A stretch of 64,000 bases of DNA, taken from contig JAVHZZ010000006.1 in assembly GCA_036250195.1 (NCBI GenBank), forward strand, positions 187,673,850-187,737,849. The letters are read 5' to 3'. A program made the translations under genes and the position numbers. The notes under the pieces are model-generated. The model saw only the letters and a list, made by a program, of their open reading frames with translations. It did not search any database and was not told where the DNA came from. Shown here piece after piece: positions 1 to 10,699 of this stretch (position 1 is its first letter; every line of letters begins with the position of its first letter). The stretch is from Mixophyes australis (taxonomy: Eukaryota > Chordata > Amphibia > Anura > Limnodynastidae).

Positions 1-543
1 AAGATATTCAATGGCAAATGTGGAGGCTGCTTATTAAAGGGTCACAAAAATCAAGGTAGCTTCTGGCCTATGGCCCAACAGACAGACCTTTTATAGACAT
101 TTGATAAAATATTTTTATAAACCTATTTTTCTTTGCATACTAATTTTTCATATCTCTATATAACATGTCTTCATGCAACTATATCTCTGCTTTATTATAG
201 GATTATGGTTGGAGTATTTTTTTTTTTTTTTACACAATGGCCTCTGTCTCTCTTTATAATGCTTGCTTTGTCCTGTTCTAATCTCTATTAGTACATGCCC
301 TTAGTTCACCCAGAAATTAGATGAAATTTGGAAGCCCATAAGAAAAAAACTCCTAATCTGATATGAAAGAATAAAAGCTGATTCATTGAACGTCAACATG
401 ATGGCTGTAGGACATCCTGCTGGCTTTTTACAGAAACCATAGCACTTATTAAACCATTAACCTCGTTGTTGTTTTAGGTTGCAGGTAAATAAAACACCTC
501 TCCTATTTTCTAATCATTCCTAGTAATGTGTGCAGAAACAAGT

Positions 544-548
<5 letters not shown>
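1..548. other. AT-rich DNA, no gene seen
   Basis: This stretch is AT-rich with short homopolymers, such as a T run near 219-232. I see no conserved coding frame, RNA gene or recognisable repeat boundary. It ends in the TA microsatellite at 549. Confidence 0.6.
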
Positions 549-580
<32 letters not shown>

Positions 581-651
581 TGGCGCACGCAGGGGGGGTT
601 TCTGAGTTTCTAGAAACCCCCCCCCCCCCCCCTGCGCTAACTAAGTGGCCA

Positions 652-766
652 CTGTCCTATACAGCAGCCGCGGCGCTGTCAAAGAAGCGTCCGCGGCGGT
701 GCTGTATTGTATACAGCACCGCCGCAGACGCTTCTTAGACAGCGGCGCGGCTGCGGTATAGGACAG
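652..766. repeat. Long GC-rich hairpin (inverted repeat)
   Basis: Two arms of roughly 55 bp are nearly perfect reverse complements around a short centre at about 706-711. The left arm begins CTGTCCTATACAGCAGCC and the right arm ends GCTGCGGTATAGGACAG. It forms the core of the hAT-like element and would fold into a very stable stem if transcribed. No evidence of expression is visible. Confidence 0.85.
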
Positions 767-841
767 CGGCTCTCTTTTGGGTTTGTTTGTTTTTTTGGAG
801 TCGGCGGGGGGAAACCCCCCCCCCCCCCCCCCCCGACAATC

Positions 842-952
842 ACCATTTATTTATTTATTTATATAGCGCCACTAATTCCGCAGCGCTGTACAGAGAACTC
901 ATTCACATTAGTCCCTGCCCCATTGGAGCTTACAGTCTAAATTCCCTAATAT
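842..952 (-). mobile_element. 5'-truncated tRNA-SINE copy
   Basis: This is the 3' part of the window's common SINE, from the A/T-rich tail (ATTTATTTATTTATATAGCGCC on the + strand, interrupted here) to the CTAAATTCCCTAATA block. It is flanked by GACAATC at 835-841 and 953-959, a 7-bp target-site duplication. This shows a separate retroposition event into the hAT-like element. The tRNA-related head is missing. Confidence 0.85.
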
Positions 953-971
953 GACAATCCTCCGTGCGCCG

Positions 972-1005
<34 letters not shown>

Positions 1006-1008
<3 letters not shown>

Positions 1009-3312
1009 GGGATTGGTAAAATGCAAAAACATTATATAACCTTTAATATTGAAACAGTAAAACACATGAATGAAATGTTTGTCAGTTTTAAAATAATGCA
1101 TCTTATACATATAAAGCAGTTCTCTCATATACCAACCACTCAATTGATTAGTCATCCATATATATATAGAAGTTAAGTGAGCCACCACTTAGGTGTTTTG
1201 TTGAAAGTCTGGTATTGGTGCTTTAGTGGCCTAGTGCAAAAAATGTTGCAAGAACCAGAAAGTGATAAAGGATGCAGCAAACTGCAGGTCTTACTCTAGC
1301 TTACGAGGGTCTCTCTATCCCAACTTCCAGAGTTAAAAGGTCCCTTAGGAGGCAAGGATCTTCCGACTCCCCCTTTGCCTTATGGGGGGTCCCTTTACCC
1401 TGGGATTCGCTGGATCTTCACCCAGGGTCCGGAAGCTTGCCACTCCTGGAAGGGAAGGTATAAAAGGTTCATGGGGATGTGAATTTCAGGGACACCACAT
1501 CCCCTCTAGATCATCGGGAAATACAGAGCTCATAAGGTTCTTCCACACCCCCTAGATCCATGAAAAATAAAATCCTGAAAGAGGTGTGGAAGGCGTGGTC
1601 AACATAGGGAGTTGATACATACATTATACGAAAACATTACATTTATCACGCCCTCCCAGCCACATCACACCATTCACACCCCAGACACATTTTGACACCC
1701 CCAGTCCACTGTACTCATCTATGCTTCTGATGCTGCTGACATCCATAAGGGTGGGAACTACCCGTAGAGGGAGCAGGGAAGCTCTTATATCACGAGATTA
1801 CCAAATCTCATGAGACTTAGAGCTCCTTGGCTTGCTCTGCAGGCTGTGTCCTGTCCGGGGACTGGGAGCAACTATCAGCGTCCTCCTCCTAACATTGCTG
1901 GATTAAGGCTTGGGGGGCCCAGTACACTTAAGACAGGGGGGCTCCTCTGATGTAATATGGTTATTAGAGAAATTTTGGACAAATACACAGACAATATTGT
2001 GTGCACTACTGTTAGGTGCACTCAGCTCTGCCTTCACAAGCAGTACAGTGTGAAGCAGGACATTCCTCCAAACTGTCCTTTCATTAGGACCAAATCCTGT
2101 CTAAGTGGGACAGTCACCCAAATTCTGGACTGCTCCAACAGATTCAGGACAGTTGGCAGACTGTCCTGCTCTCTTCTACCTGTTCTTGTCACTTTCACCA
2201 CCTGTGGCTGCTGGTGTCTTTAGATCAGTTGCTGCTTGTCTGAATCCTGGAATGTCGGAGGTCCTATTTAGAGATTTCCAACTCTGGCATTAAATCAATA
2301 GCACCCACATTATATAATTAGGCCTCCCTCCAGCCCCAACATTATAACAGTATTCACAATTGATAAATAGACCTATTTCCCTACAACCAGCCCTGACAAT
2401 GAATTAATATCCTCAAACCTCCCCAGCATTAAATTAAAAGTCCCATCACCTCACCTTAAATTAACAGGCCCTGTTTGGAAAAGGAACAGATACTTTTCAC
2501 TTCCTGGAAAGCTGCGCAACTATTAAACACTCTACGCCCCCAAACCAGCTCCACCATTAGCATTCACATTTAACAAAAAGGCCTATTTCTCATAATGACC
2601 CCCAACATTACATTGCTAGCACCTCCATTACATCAATAAATACCATAACCATACATTATTTGTACCCAAAATACAGCAATAAATAATCCCCCCACACACA
2701 CTCAAACACTCATTCTACATTACAGCAATCAGAATTACCACCGCCCCCCCCCCCCCCCCCCACATTACAGCAATACCGTCTCCCACTTATTAACAATACT
2801 AACCCCTAAACACACTACAACATTACAACCACCACGCCACCCCCACACTACAGCAATACCACCAATAATACGGGCGTCACTGTAGGGAACCAATGTTCTG
2901 CTTTTTTCAAATCTCCCACAAAATAGCAGTAGCAGGGTAGTTGCACACATATAATTAACAAGTACCCTTTTCTCTCAATTAAATTGTAATGCAGAATTTT
3001 CCTGAATCATTCCACACAAAATTAAACGTTAACAAATAGTTCAGAAAAAAACATAACTGTTAAATGTTCACCTGAACCTACACTGCCACATTAAAAGTAT
3101 TTCTATCTACAGCAAAATGTCAGAGGAAAATATATTTTTTTACCACAGTAATCAGATATGCGTCTTTTCTGTTATGTTTAAATATCACAGTATATAAATT
3201 GTGGGGAATGGAGGGGGTGGGTGAGAGCTAATTGGATGTGATCCATCAGTTTGATTAGATTAGAAACATTTAGATTATTTACCTGGAGACATCTGCCACC
3301 TTGACTCAAAGA
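1006..3312. other. Unassigned non-coding DNA with degenerate repeats
   Basis: No protein-coding exon is supported here. About 2,280-2,960 is rich in loosely repeated phrases (ATTACAGCAATA, CATTAAATTA, AGGCC) and looks like a strongly decayed tandem array. It includes an 18-bp C run at 2,744-2,761. About 1,270-1,620 is a GC-richer patch resembling LTR-type sequence, but I could not assign it to a family. Confidence 0.45.
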
Positions 3313-3425
3313 CAGGGCTGCCAAGAGGAATTTTGGGCCCCGGTAAAGCAACTTCTTGGGGCCCCCTTATTAGTCGCCAATGACAGAGACTTGTGCGTGA
3401 AAAAGCACTAGGCCATCCCCTTTTG

Positions 3426-4170
3426 TCTGAAGTTCATATTATGCCACATAGTATTACCCTCAATTAATATTATGGCATGCAATAATCCCCCAATTCATAT
3501 TATGCCACATAGTATTACCCCCAATTCATATTATGGCATGCAGTAAAGCACCCAATTGATATTTTGCCACTATGGTGCCCTCAAGTCATTTTATACCATA
3601 CATTAGTGCCCCCTGTTCAAATTTTAAAATACAGTAGTGCCTGCAAATCATATTATACCATAAAGTAATGCCCCTAAATCACATTATGCTATGCAGTAGT
3701 GCCCCAAGTCACATTATGCCACGCAGTAGTGCCCCCAAGTATTATGCCATACAGTAGTGCCCCAAGTCACATATGCCACACAGTAGTGCCCCCAAAAATT
3801 ATGCCACACAGTAGTGTCCGCAAATATTATGCCATACAGTAGTGCCCCCAAATCACATTATGCCATACAGTAGTGCCCCCAAGTCACATTATGCCACACA
3901 GTAGTGCCCCCAAGTCACATTATGCCACACAGTAATGCCCCTAAATATTATGCCAAACAGTAGTGCCCCCATATATTCTGCCATACAGTAGTGCCCCCAA
4001 ATATTATGCCACACAGTAGTGCCCCCAAATCACATTATGCCATACAGTAGTACCCCCAAATCACATTATACCATACAGTAGTGCCCCCAAATCACAATAT
4101 GCCACACAGTGGCACCCTCAAATAGCATTATGCCACAATAGTGCTCCAAATCATATTATGCCTTACAGTA
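3426..4170. repeat. Minisatellite, ~30-bp unit
   Basis: About 25 imperfect copies of a unit near CACATTATGCCACACAGTAG followed by TGCCCCCAAAT run through this span. Unit length wobbles between about 26 and 31 bp, and copies are most alike between 3,690 and 4,100. The array sits inside a region that begins with CAGGGCTGCC (3,313) and ends with CCAGCCCTG (4,919). These could be the ends of one hAT-like element, but flanking 8-bp duplications do not match. Confidence 0.85.
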
Positions 4171-4207
4171 TTTACCTTACATTCATCTCTGAACTCACAC
4201 TCACTGC

Positions 4208-4384
4208 CATCATCATAATCATCATCATCATCACCATTTATTTATATAGCGCCACTGATTCTGCAGCGCTGTACAGAGATCTCATTCACATCAGTCCCTG
4301 CCCCATTGGGGCTTACAGTCTAAATTCCCTAATATACACAAACTAGGGTCAATATGTTAACACCAGTATGTTTTTGGAGTGCCA
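4208..4384 (-). mobile_element. tRNA-SINE, 5'-truncated copy
   Basis: It starts on the + strand with a CATCATCATAATCATCATCA tail, followed by TTTATATAGCGCCACTGATT and the CTGTACAGAGATCTCATTCA block. It continues through the CAGTATGTTTTTGGAGTG segment and then stops. The tRNA-like head is absent. Confidence 0.85.
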
Positions 4385-4844
4385 TCCCATGAACCCTGTG
4401 TACTCACTCACCTGCTGCCACCTCTCAACTCACACTCACCATGTGTCCTCTGAGTACTCACACTTACCAATTGACCCCTGTGTCCTCACACCCACCTGGC
4501 ACCCTCCCCATGCTACTCACCATCATGATCTTGACATTGTTCTTGAAGATGATTTCCCTGCTCTGCATGACCTGCAGCATTCGGCAGATCAGAAACGTCC
4601 CTGTCAGCTGATACACACTGTCTGATATGAGCACTCGAGGGGTGCAGAGTACAGGGGACAGAAGAGGTGAGTTTCAGGATTGATGGGGGGGTTGGGAGCA
4701 GCCCTGAGCAGATATGCGCAACAAATTTAGTAAGGGGGCTGGTTCCTGGGGAGGAAGCAGCCATCAGGAAGTTAATGTCGGGGCCGGCCACTCATAGGCT
4801 AGGGCCAGTACAATGGCAGTCAATTCACTGAAGAAAGTTATTGA

Positions 4845-4919
4845 CTATCCACACCAGCCCATTTAGCCATCGGCCCTTCTGGCATTTGCCAGAACTGCCA
4901 GATGGCCAGTCCAGCCCTG
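4845..4919. mobile_element. hAT-like terminal fragment
   Basis: Read on the minus strand the sequence begins CAGGGCTGGACTGGCCATCT and continues into an internal GCCAGAAGGGCC palindrome, a form common at hAT termini. Its partner end may be CAGGGCTGCC at 3,313, but the adjacent 8-mers (CTCAAAGA and GCTGCACA) do not match. The pairing is therefore unproven. Confidence 0.45.
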
Positions 4920-5283
4920 GCTGCACATTAGATGTAATATCATGGTGAGAAATGGGAAAGTAGTTCTCCCAGAGATTGTTTCATTCCAAAACAAGCCACA
5001 AATGTTTCTAGAATACTCACAGTTTTAGGAACTTCTTTTCCACAGTAGTAGTAGTGAGCAGATAGTGGAGTCTCAGATTTGTATTTTTAATACTCAGGAT
5101 CCTGTGCTGTGCAGCTGAAGATGTGTCCCCCTTGTGACTTTGTGAGCTAATAAAAGTTTTATGTTAGTAAAAATGAAAATCATACACTTAATCTAATATA
5201 TTATGTGCCACGTGACCTGATTCTTCACCGGACAGACAATTTCCGTATAAATGTGCTGGTTTCTATCTACAGATCCCTTAGAC

Positions 5284-5514
5284 CATACTTGCCAACTCTC
5301 CCGGAAAGTCTGGGTCAGTCTCCCGGACTCCCAGGAGAGCTGGCATTTCTCCCGCATCCCGAAATTAACTTGCTAAAATGACGCGATTCACCAGGAATCG
5401 TGTTATTTTGTCCCCCCCCCCCCCCCACAAAAAAACGGCATTTTACTCGCCCCCCTCCCGCCCTCTAGCCATGCCCCCCTCCCGGACGTTGCCTACTGGA
5501 AGTAGGCAAGTATG
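5284..5514. mobile_element. hAT-like MITE in repeat copy A
   Basis: The 231-bp element has inverted termini CATACTTGCCAAC and GTAGGCAAGTATG. It is flanked by perfect 8-bp target duplications CCTTAGAC at 5,276-5,283 and 5,515-5,522. The related repeat copy B keeps the uninterrupted site with a single CCTTAGAC, which is direct evidence for the insertion. An 8-bp duplication points to the hAT superfamily. A 15-bp C run lies inside. No transposase is encoded. Confidence 0.93.
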
Positions 5515-6408
5515 CCTTAGACCAGAGTAGAAAAGGATTAAACATATGACAGGCATCATATTTACAAAGTAGAGCTTTTGCATCTATTTTGCAAGTATAA
5601 GCAAAGTAAAGTCCATTATTTGTCTTTTACTCAACACTCCCCAGTAAGACCTCATCGCAGGAGAAATGTCTCCCACTATCTAAATTATTTAATCTAATCA
5701 GCACTAGCCATAGCCCTGCACATTGCTGTGTATGCTGCCGATAGGATTGGGGTTTACAGGACTGTATTTAGAATACAGGTACAAGGGAAACCTTACTAAT
5801 GTTTTAGTTCATTATATGTATTTATTTTCCCTTTACTATTCTTATCTAACTGCTTTGCCAACCACCTCGTTTTCCAGTAAGAATAAAAGAGGAGGGGGTG
5901 TAGGATAAAAGAACAGAGGCCTTATACCAGTTGTTCACACATCTTTGTGGCACAACTAGGATATCAAAGTCGCCCCTCCAGGGGTCCCACTTAGTACAAT
6001 ACCCCAACCTCCATAACCATAGGGGGCCAGGAAAAGCCAATGAGCTTCTCAGTGCAGAGCTGAAAAACCTCTAGGTAGGAGGATAGACCTTTATTTGCAC
6101 CCACCACCCCCATAGAGGCACTGGCTATTGTTAAGTAATTGCATTTTAAAACCAGTAGAAGAAAAAACAACAACATCCCCCCCCCCCCCCCCCCCCCTCA
6201 CCTTCCCTGATTCACCTGGGAGAGAGACAGAGGAAGCACACTCAGTGGGGTAATAGCATATAGAGCAGTGCTCTGCCCCTCTCCCACACAGCCCTGCTAC
6301 TACATGCCAGTGAGTGACTAAAAACACAAGATATACTTAATAGAAGCAGTGTGTGTAATAAAAGTGTTGTAGGATAAAACCTTTTGTCCTATTGTAGCCT
6401 CCTTAGTT

Positions 6409-6650
6409 CATACTTGCCAACTTATGGCAAGTATGATCCGGAAATCGCGCCCCGTGACGTAATGACACATACCCTTCATTTTACAGCGGGGGCGGGGAAT
6501 CGCAGCATTTTGGAACTAATTCTGCCCACTTCACTAGGAAGTGGTAGGAAGTGGGCAGATGCAGGAGATTGCCATACTCTCCCGGGAGTCCTTGAGACTC
6601 ACCCAAAATGCGGGAGTCTCCCGGACATTACAGGAGAGTTGGCAAGTATG
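6409..6650. mobile_element. Second hAT-like MITE of the same family
   Basis: The 242-bp element begins CATACTTGCCAACTTATGG and ends GAGAGTTGGCAAGTATG. It is flanked by CCTTAGTT at 6,401-6,408 and 6,651-6,658. Repeat copy B has the empty site (a single CCTTTGTT). Subterminal CCGGGAGACTCCCG-type sequence is shared with the 5,284 copy. Both insertions chose a CCTTAG-containing target. Confidence 0.93.
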
Positions 6651-6850
6651 CCTTAGTTGTGTAGTAAGTATACATGATTTTAACTGCATTTCAGTATTGT
6701 TTGAAGCATAGGTGTGAGTGTAGTCAGTTGCAACAAATTAAGAGTTTGAGAGCTTAAGGGGCATGTTTATTATAAAAACAGGAGTTTCCCCACAGATTTA
6801 TGTATTTTTTCCTATTTATCAAATCCCCCTGGCAAATGAAGACTATCACC

Positions 6851-8754
6851 AGCTGTAGCCTTCACCAGGGACTCTGGAAAGCCTTTTTAAAAAGGACAGG
6901 ATGATACGTGGTAAATTAGACAGGTAGATACTGCTCTGATTTTGTATGCTTTCAGGGTTATTGTGTTCCATTCCCTTTAAGTACCCCTCCCCTTTTTCTT
7001 TTCTGTACCCCTTTGAAAAATCTATAAAAACCAATAAAAAATTTACTTGTTAAAAAAAAAAGGACAGGATGACGTTAGTCGTGAGGTGCCAGCAGGAAAA
7101 TATACTTTATTATTCATCATCATCATCATCTCCATTTATTTATATATAGCACCAATTCCGCAGCGCTGTACAGAGAATATTTATCATTCACATCAGTTCC
7201 TATGCCATAGGACCTTACAGTCTAAATTTCTTAAAACACACAAATAAATATAAAGCATTTTTTCCTTTATTAGAAAATCTATATTATTTTTACTTTATCT
7301 AAATACAAAAAAATAACTTTATTATACATTTTTGGTTGAATCTGCAACTGGATTATCACGAGACTGGACAGATGGGTCCTAATTCTCCTCTTACCATTGG
7401 CGGCCGGTATGTTGCCATCATTTTCTTTTCATAAATTACAGCCTGGGAACATTTTCTACTGCTGCGATAAGCAGACATGTACAAAGCTTCATAACAGAGA
7501 GGTCTTAATAAGTAGACTTCTATATGCCTTAATCGCATATATACACATTTATATTGGTAAGGCTAATTATTGTCAACTTTTTTTTGTCAATGACTAACTT
7601 CCATGTTGTGTAAACACGTCCTTAATTCACCCAGTAATGTGTTCCAAGTACAAAGCCCTCTGGCATGTATTGTCAATGAATTAAAGTCTGTAAAAATAAA
7701 ATTGCTGTCATTATGAATTTGATCCTATCTGGGATTTATTATTTAAGAAACAAAGTCTACATCTGTCCCTATGTCCCGCCCAAAGAGCATTGAGATCAAA
7801 GCAATATTTTGAAACCTTGAACAGTTTCTGAATGAAAACAAAATGTTACTATAGATGGCGTCACAAAGCAGCGATTGAGTGCTCCACTGTTTCCACTACA
7901 ATATGAATGCACACTGTAAAGGCCATTTACAAATATATGTGCAAATGTTTCCTGCACATAGCACTCAGATCTTACATTCTGGATTATAGAAATGCCCACA
8001 CCAATGTATATTAGTAGTAAGCCCAACCTATGACCACTTTAGGACCACTCCCTTCATTAATTGAAACTTTAAAAATGCTTTGCCTCCTACTGCTTAGTTT
8101 AGCCAAATTTATGTCTTAAATTAACCATGAGTGTGAGTGTGAGGGGATATCATCTCTGTCTTTATTACGTCATGTGTGTTTGAATGTTTGTATTATATTG
8201 TTTGAAATTTGCCTGGAAATGAGCTTTCACTAATAAATCGCACATGTAAGTATAGTAAGTATACTAAACAAGTATAGTCCTGGTTTCCACCAGCTCTGAG
8301 GAATTGTAAAATGCAATAGCTGTAGAGAACACCCCTCCTTCGCTTAAATTTCTCGTTTGATCTGTCCCTTTTCAGCTAATATGATATTTTTTTATTTTTT
8401 TTAAAAAGTACCTATTCCCTCTCCTGAACAGATTACTTCGGATCCTCATTACAAACATAGATCAACAGTGTATCCTATATGCAAATATATGTATATATAT
8501 ATATATATTTTATAATTTGCTTTGAACTTTTCCATAGTTTTAGTAGTTTATTGAGTGTAGGCATTAGAATATCTTTTGAACCCTATAATGCTGTCCAGCT
8601 AGGTGGTATGAACCAGTCTTAATAAGGAACTGAACTATTTCTTTGAACTTGTATTAATCCTTTCACAGATATGACACATGTTCTTGTTATATAGGTTTTG
8701 TTCCCATTATGGGATTCTGATTAATTTTCGAACTTACGTATATTTGCGTGGCGT
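6851..8754. other. AT-rich DNA, no gene seen
   Basis: Apart from the SINE at 7,115-7,240 this is AT-rich sequence with a short TA run at about 8,489-8,508. No exon-like frame, RNA gene or repeat boundary is supported. Confidence 0.55.
7115..7240 (-). mobile_element. tRNA-SINE, diverged truncated copy
   Basis: A CATCATCATCATCATC tail is followed by ATTTATTTATATATAGCACC, AATTCCGCAGCGCTGTACAG and a diverged CTTACAGTCTAAATT block. It matches the family but carries several substitutions and a small insertion, so it is an older copy lacking the 5' half. Confidence 0.85.
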
Positions 8755-9560
8755 ATTTTGAGTGAAATAGCTCTGCGCATGCTCAAAAATGGACCTTATG
8801 CCAATGGACGTAATTGCATGCAATTCATGTCCAAAGGCAAATGACACGGAAGCCTACGATTGAGAAGCGGAACTGGGGGGGTTGAGGGGTGGACAAACGT
8901 ATGTAATGTACAGTAAGCGCATACAGAGGGAGTTCCGAAGCAGATGCAATTGAACTGAGTCCTGGATTTTTCTCTGCAGGGCAGGTTTAGTGCCACCTGA
9001 TACTGGCGACTGACACAGCATAGCCTTTGTATTAAAAACTACAAATATGCATCATAATCATCACTTATTTATATAGCGCCACTAATTCCGCTGCGCCGTA
9101 CAGAAAACTCATTCACATGCATGCCATTAGCTAGCACAGAACATGTGTAAGCAAGTAAGATAGACTATAAAAGTGCATTGTATGTGCAGTACAAATTGAA
9201 AGCATCTTGATTTTTGTATTGAATGTAAAAAAAACTAAAAATAGAAAAAATGTTTTCTTAGAAAACACATTTATATTAATGATTACACTGTTAATTGTTG
9301 TTCATTAATCTTATAATATCTTATAATATCTTATAATATAATATTTTTTGTATGTGTTCTGATGTGACCTTATATTGCACATACATTTATATTGCGTGTA
9401 CTGTAGTCTGTTCTGTCTGTCTGCTTAAGGCAAGTACTGTTTAGGCAGAGCGTACTTACACCCACATTCAATTTGAAATGCATCTGAAGATCCGCTTCGA
9501 TTTGAAAATGGTTGGAACTAAGTTCAGGTTCCGTCCTCTATTTTTAAGACACAACTTGCT
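8755..9560 (+). repeat. Dispersed repeat family 2, copy 1
   Basis: This resembles 24,110-24,770 in the same orientation. Shared landmarks include GCGCATG(C/T)TCA, GCATGCAA, AAAAGTGCATT(G/T)TATGT, CTTACACCC(A/G)(C/T)ATTCAA and a purine-rich GATCCGCTTC-like end. A SINE fragment (9,049-9,118) interrupts it, and a triple ATCTTATA repeat lies near 9,308-9,340. The family is not recognised and contains no conserved frame. Confidence 0.6.
9049..9118 (-). mobile_element. tRNA-SINE, short 3' fragment
   Basis: Only the tail and TTATTTATATAGCGCCACTA to ACTCATTCACATG portion is present, about 70 bp. It lies inside dispersed repeat family 2, copy 1, and is absent from copy 2, consistent with a later insertion. 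Confidence 0.75.
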
Positions 9561-10435
9561 TAATCTGACCTGGATAAACTAATGAACATGAACAATGAAA
9601 CAGGTTATTCATGAAAGTATGAAAAGTACGGTTGGGCTTCTCATTGTGCACAGATACTACTATTTGTCTGCCTTGCTAATACGTAGGTGCATGTCCACAT
9701 TCAGTTTTTGATATGTCAATGTAATCTTATTTAATCCAATATGAGAACAATTCAAAATGCAGTGATCATTCTGTGCACACAGAGGACCTGATTCATAGTT
9801 GGACAAAACCGTCTATGGAGCAGTTAAAACTAAGTTCTTGGTGAAGACCTGAGAGGTTGTTAGAATCCGCGCCCTACTGAATGTCTAAGGCACCTTTACG
9901 TATCATGCGGAAAATAATATTAACCAATCACTGACAGATATACCAATCAGTATCCTAGCAACAATCCAGTGAATTATTTATCACATGGTACAGATAATAT
10001 TTACATGTCATTCATTTATCTCGATCCTCAAATATTCATTTGCATTAATTTGGATAATAACCTTTAATGATTAATAAATCATGTTACACAGCACAACATG
10101 AAAACCATACCCCATGTTAAAGATAAACATTAATCATATGATATATAAACAGTAATCATCGGATATAATCACATGTATCTATAAAAACTTCAGAATATAT
10201 TAATATTTATCATAAAATTCATAATAAATAAACATGCATGGCAGACATTGGATCTACAACATCACATTTAATATAAATGGTAAGATGAAATTCTCCATTA
10301 CTTGTAATAAGCATTCTAATAGACAATTAAATTAAATGTTCTCATTGATAATGTTAATTGTGCATATACACACTATAATTAACAATTACTAATGTATAAT
10401 AAACATAAATATATGGGGAGGAAAATAAAATTAAA
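9561..10435. other. Very AT-rich DNA downstream of a Penelope relic
   Basis: No gene is seen. On the minus strand this lies 3' of the Penelope-like C-terminus at 10,436-10,519, so part of it may be that element's 3' non-coding tail. This is inferred from position only. Confidence 0.4.
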
Positions 10436-10519
10436 TCAATTGTTATTCAATTCTATCATATCATTTAAACCTTGAGGCATACGGGGTTTTAGCCTGGAGA
10501 TCCAGTAAGCCTCCCTACT
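10436..10519 (-). pseudogene. Penelope-like element C-terminal relic
   Basis: The minus strand encodes SREAYWISRLKPRMPQGLND followed by a short tail and a TGA stop. This matches the conserved C-terminal RE-x-W-I-x-x-L-x-x-x-x-P-x-GLN pattern that closes the endonuclease region of Penelope-like retroelements. Upstream sequence (to about 10,700) could hold the rest of the GIY-YIG domain but is too decayed to read. Recognition is by motif only. Confidence 0.55.
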
Positions 10520-10699
10520 GGTCATACACTGCTTTCCAGAACCTTATTGATTGCAAATAGGACCTTATACTGCAGATACACCAGTCCATAATCATATTCA
10601 AACTGCGCTTGGATTCTGCCCCATCACATATGGAGCAATCAAATTGCAATTTAATACTTCTAGATTTATCATCTTAAAGTGGGAAATACTGTTCAGTTT

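Larger units (their letters stand above)
578..974. mobile_element. hAT-like non-autonomous element, with a nested SINE
   Basis: The left end reads CAGTGGCGCACGCAGG, and the right end is the inverted CCGTGCGCCGCTG, so the termini form imperfect inverted repeats of the CAG...CTG type common in hAT elements. No transposase is encoded. The interior has C tracts at 617-632 and 815-834 and a strong GC-rich hairpin at 652-766. A 5'-truncated SINE (842-952) with its own 7-bp target duplication sits near the right end. Removing the SINE leaves an element of about 280 bp. The family assignment is inferred from terminal sequence only. Confidence 0.7.
549..1005. repeat. (TA)n microsatellite split by a transposon
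   Basis: TA dinucleotide runs occupy about 549-577 and 975-1005. The hAT-like element at 578-974 lies exactly between them. The simplest reading is one TA tract into which the element inserted, so the target-site duplication is hidden within the TA repeat. Confidence 0.7.
4920..6850 (+). repeat. Dispersed repeat family 1, copy A
   Basis: This segment matches 11,650-13,065 in reverse complement over its whole length at roughly 80-88% identity by eye. The shared sequence includes GAATACTCACAGTTTTAGGA-like, ATCTACAGATCCCTTAGAC and CATGATTTTAACTGCATTTC blocks. Copy A is longer because it carries two MITEs (5,284-5,514 and 6,409-6,650) and a 21-bp C run at 6,177-6,197 that is much shorter in copy B. 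A 12-bp direct repeat TGTAGGATAAAA lies at 5,899-5,910 and 6,368-6,379. The family is not recognised and no conserved reading frame survives comparison of the copies. Confidence 0.85.

Noticed and set aside
3313..4919. One 1.6-kb hAT-like element enclosing the 30-bp minisatellite
   Set aside because: The two ends are suggestive (CAGGGCTGCC and CCAGCCCTG) but the flanking 8-mers do not match and subterminal sequences are not clearly inverted. I report only the right terminal fragment.
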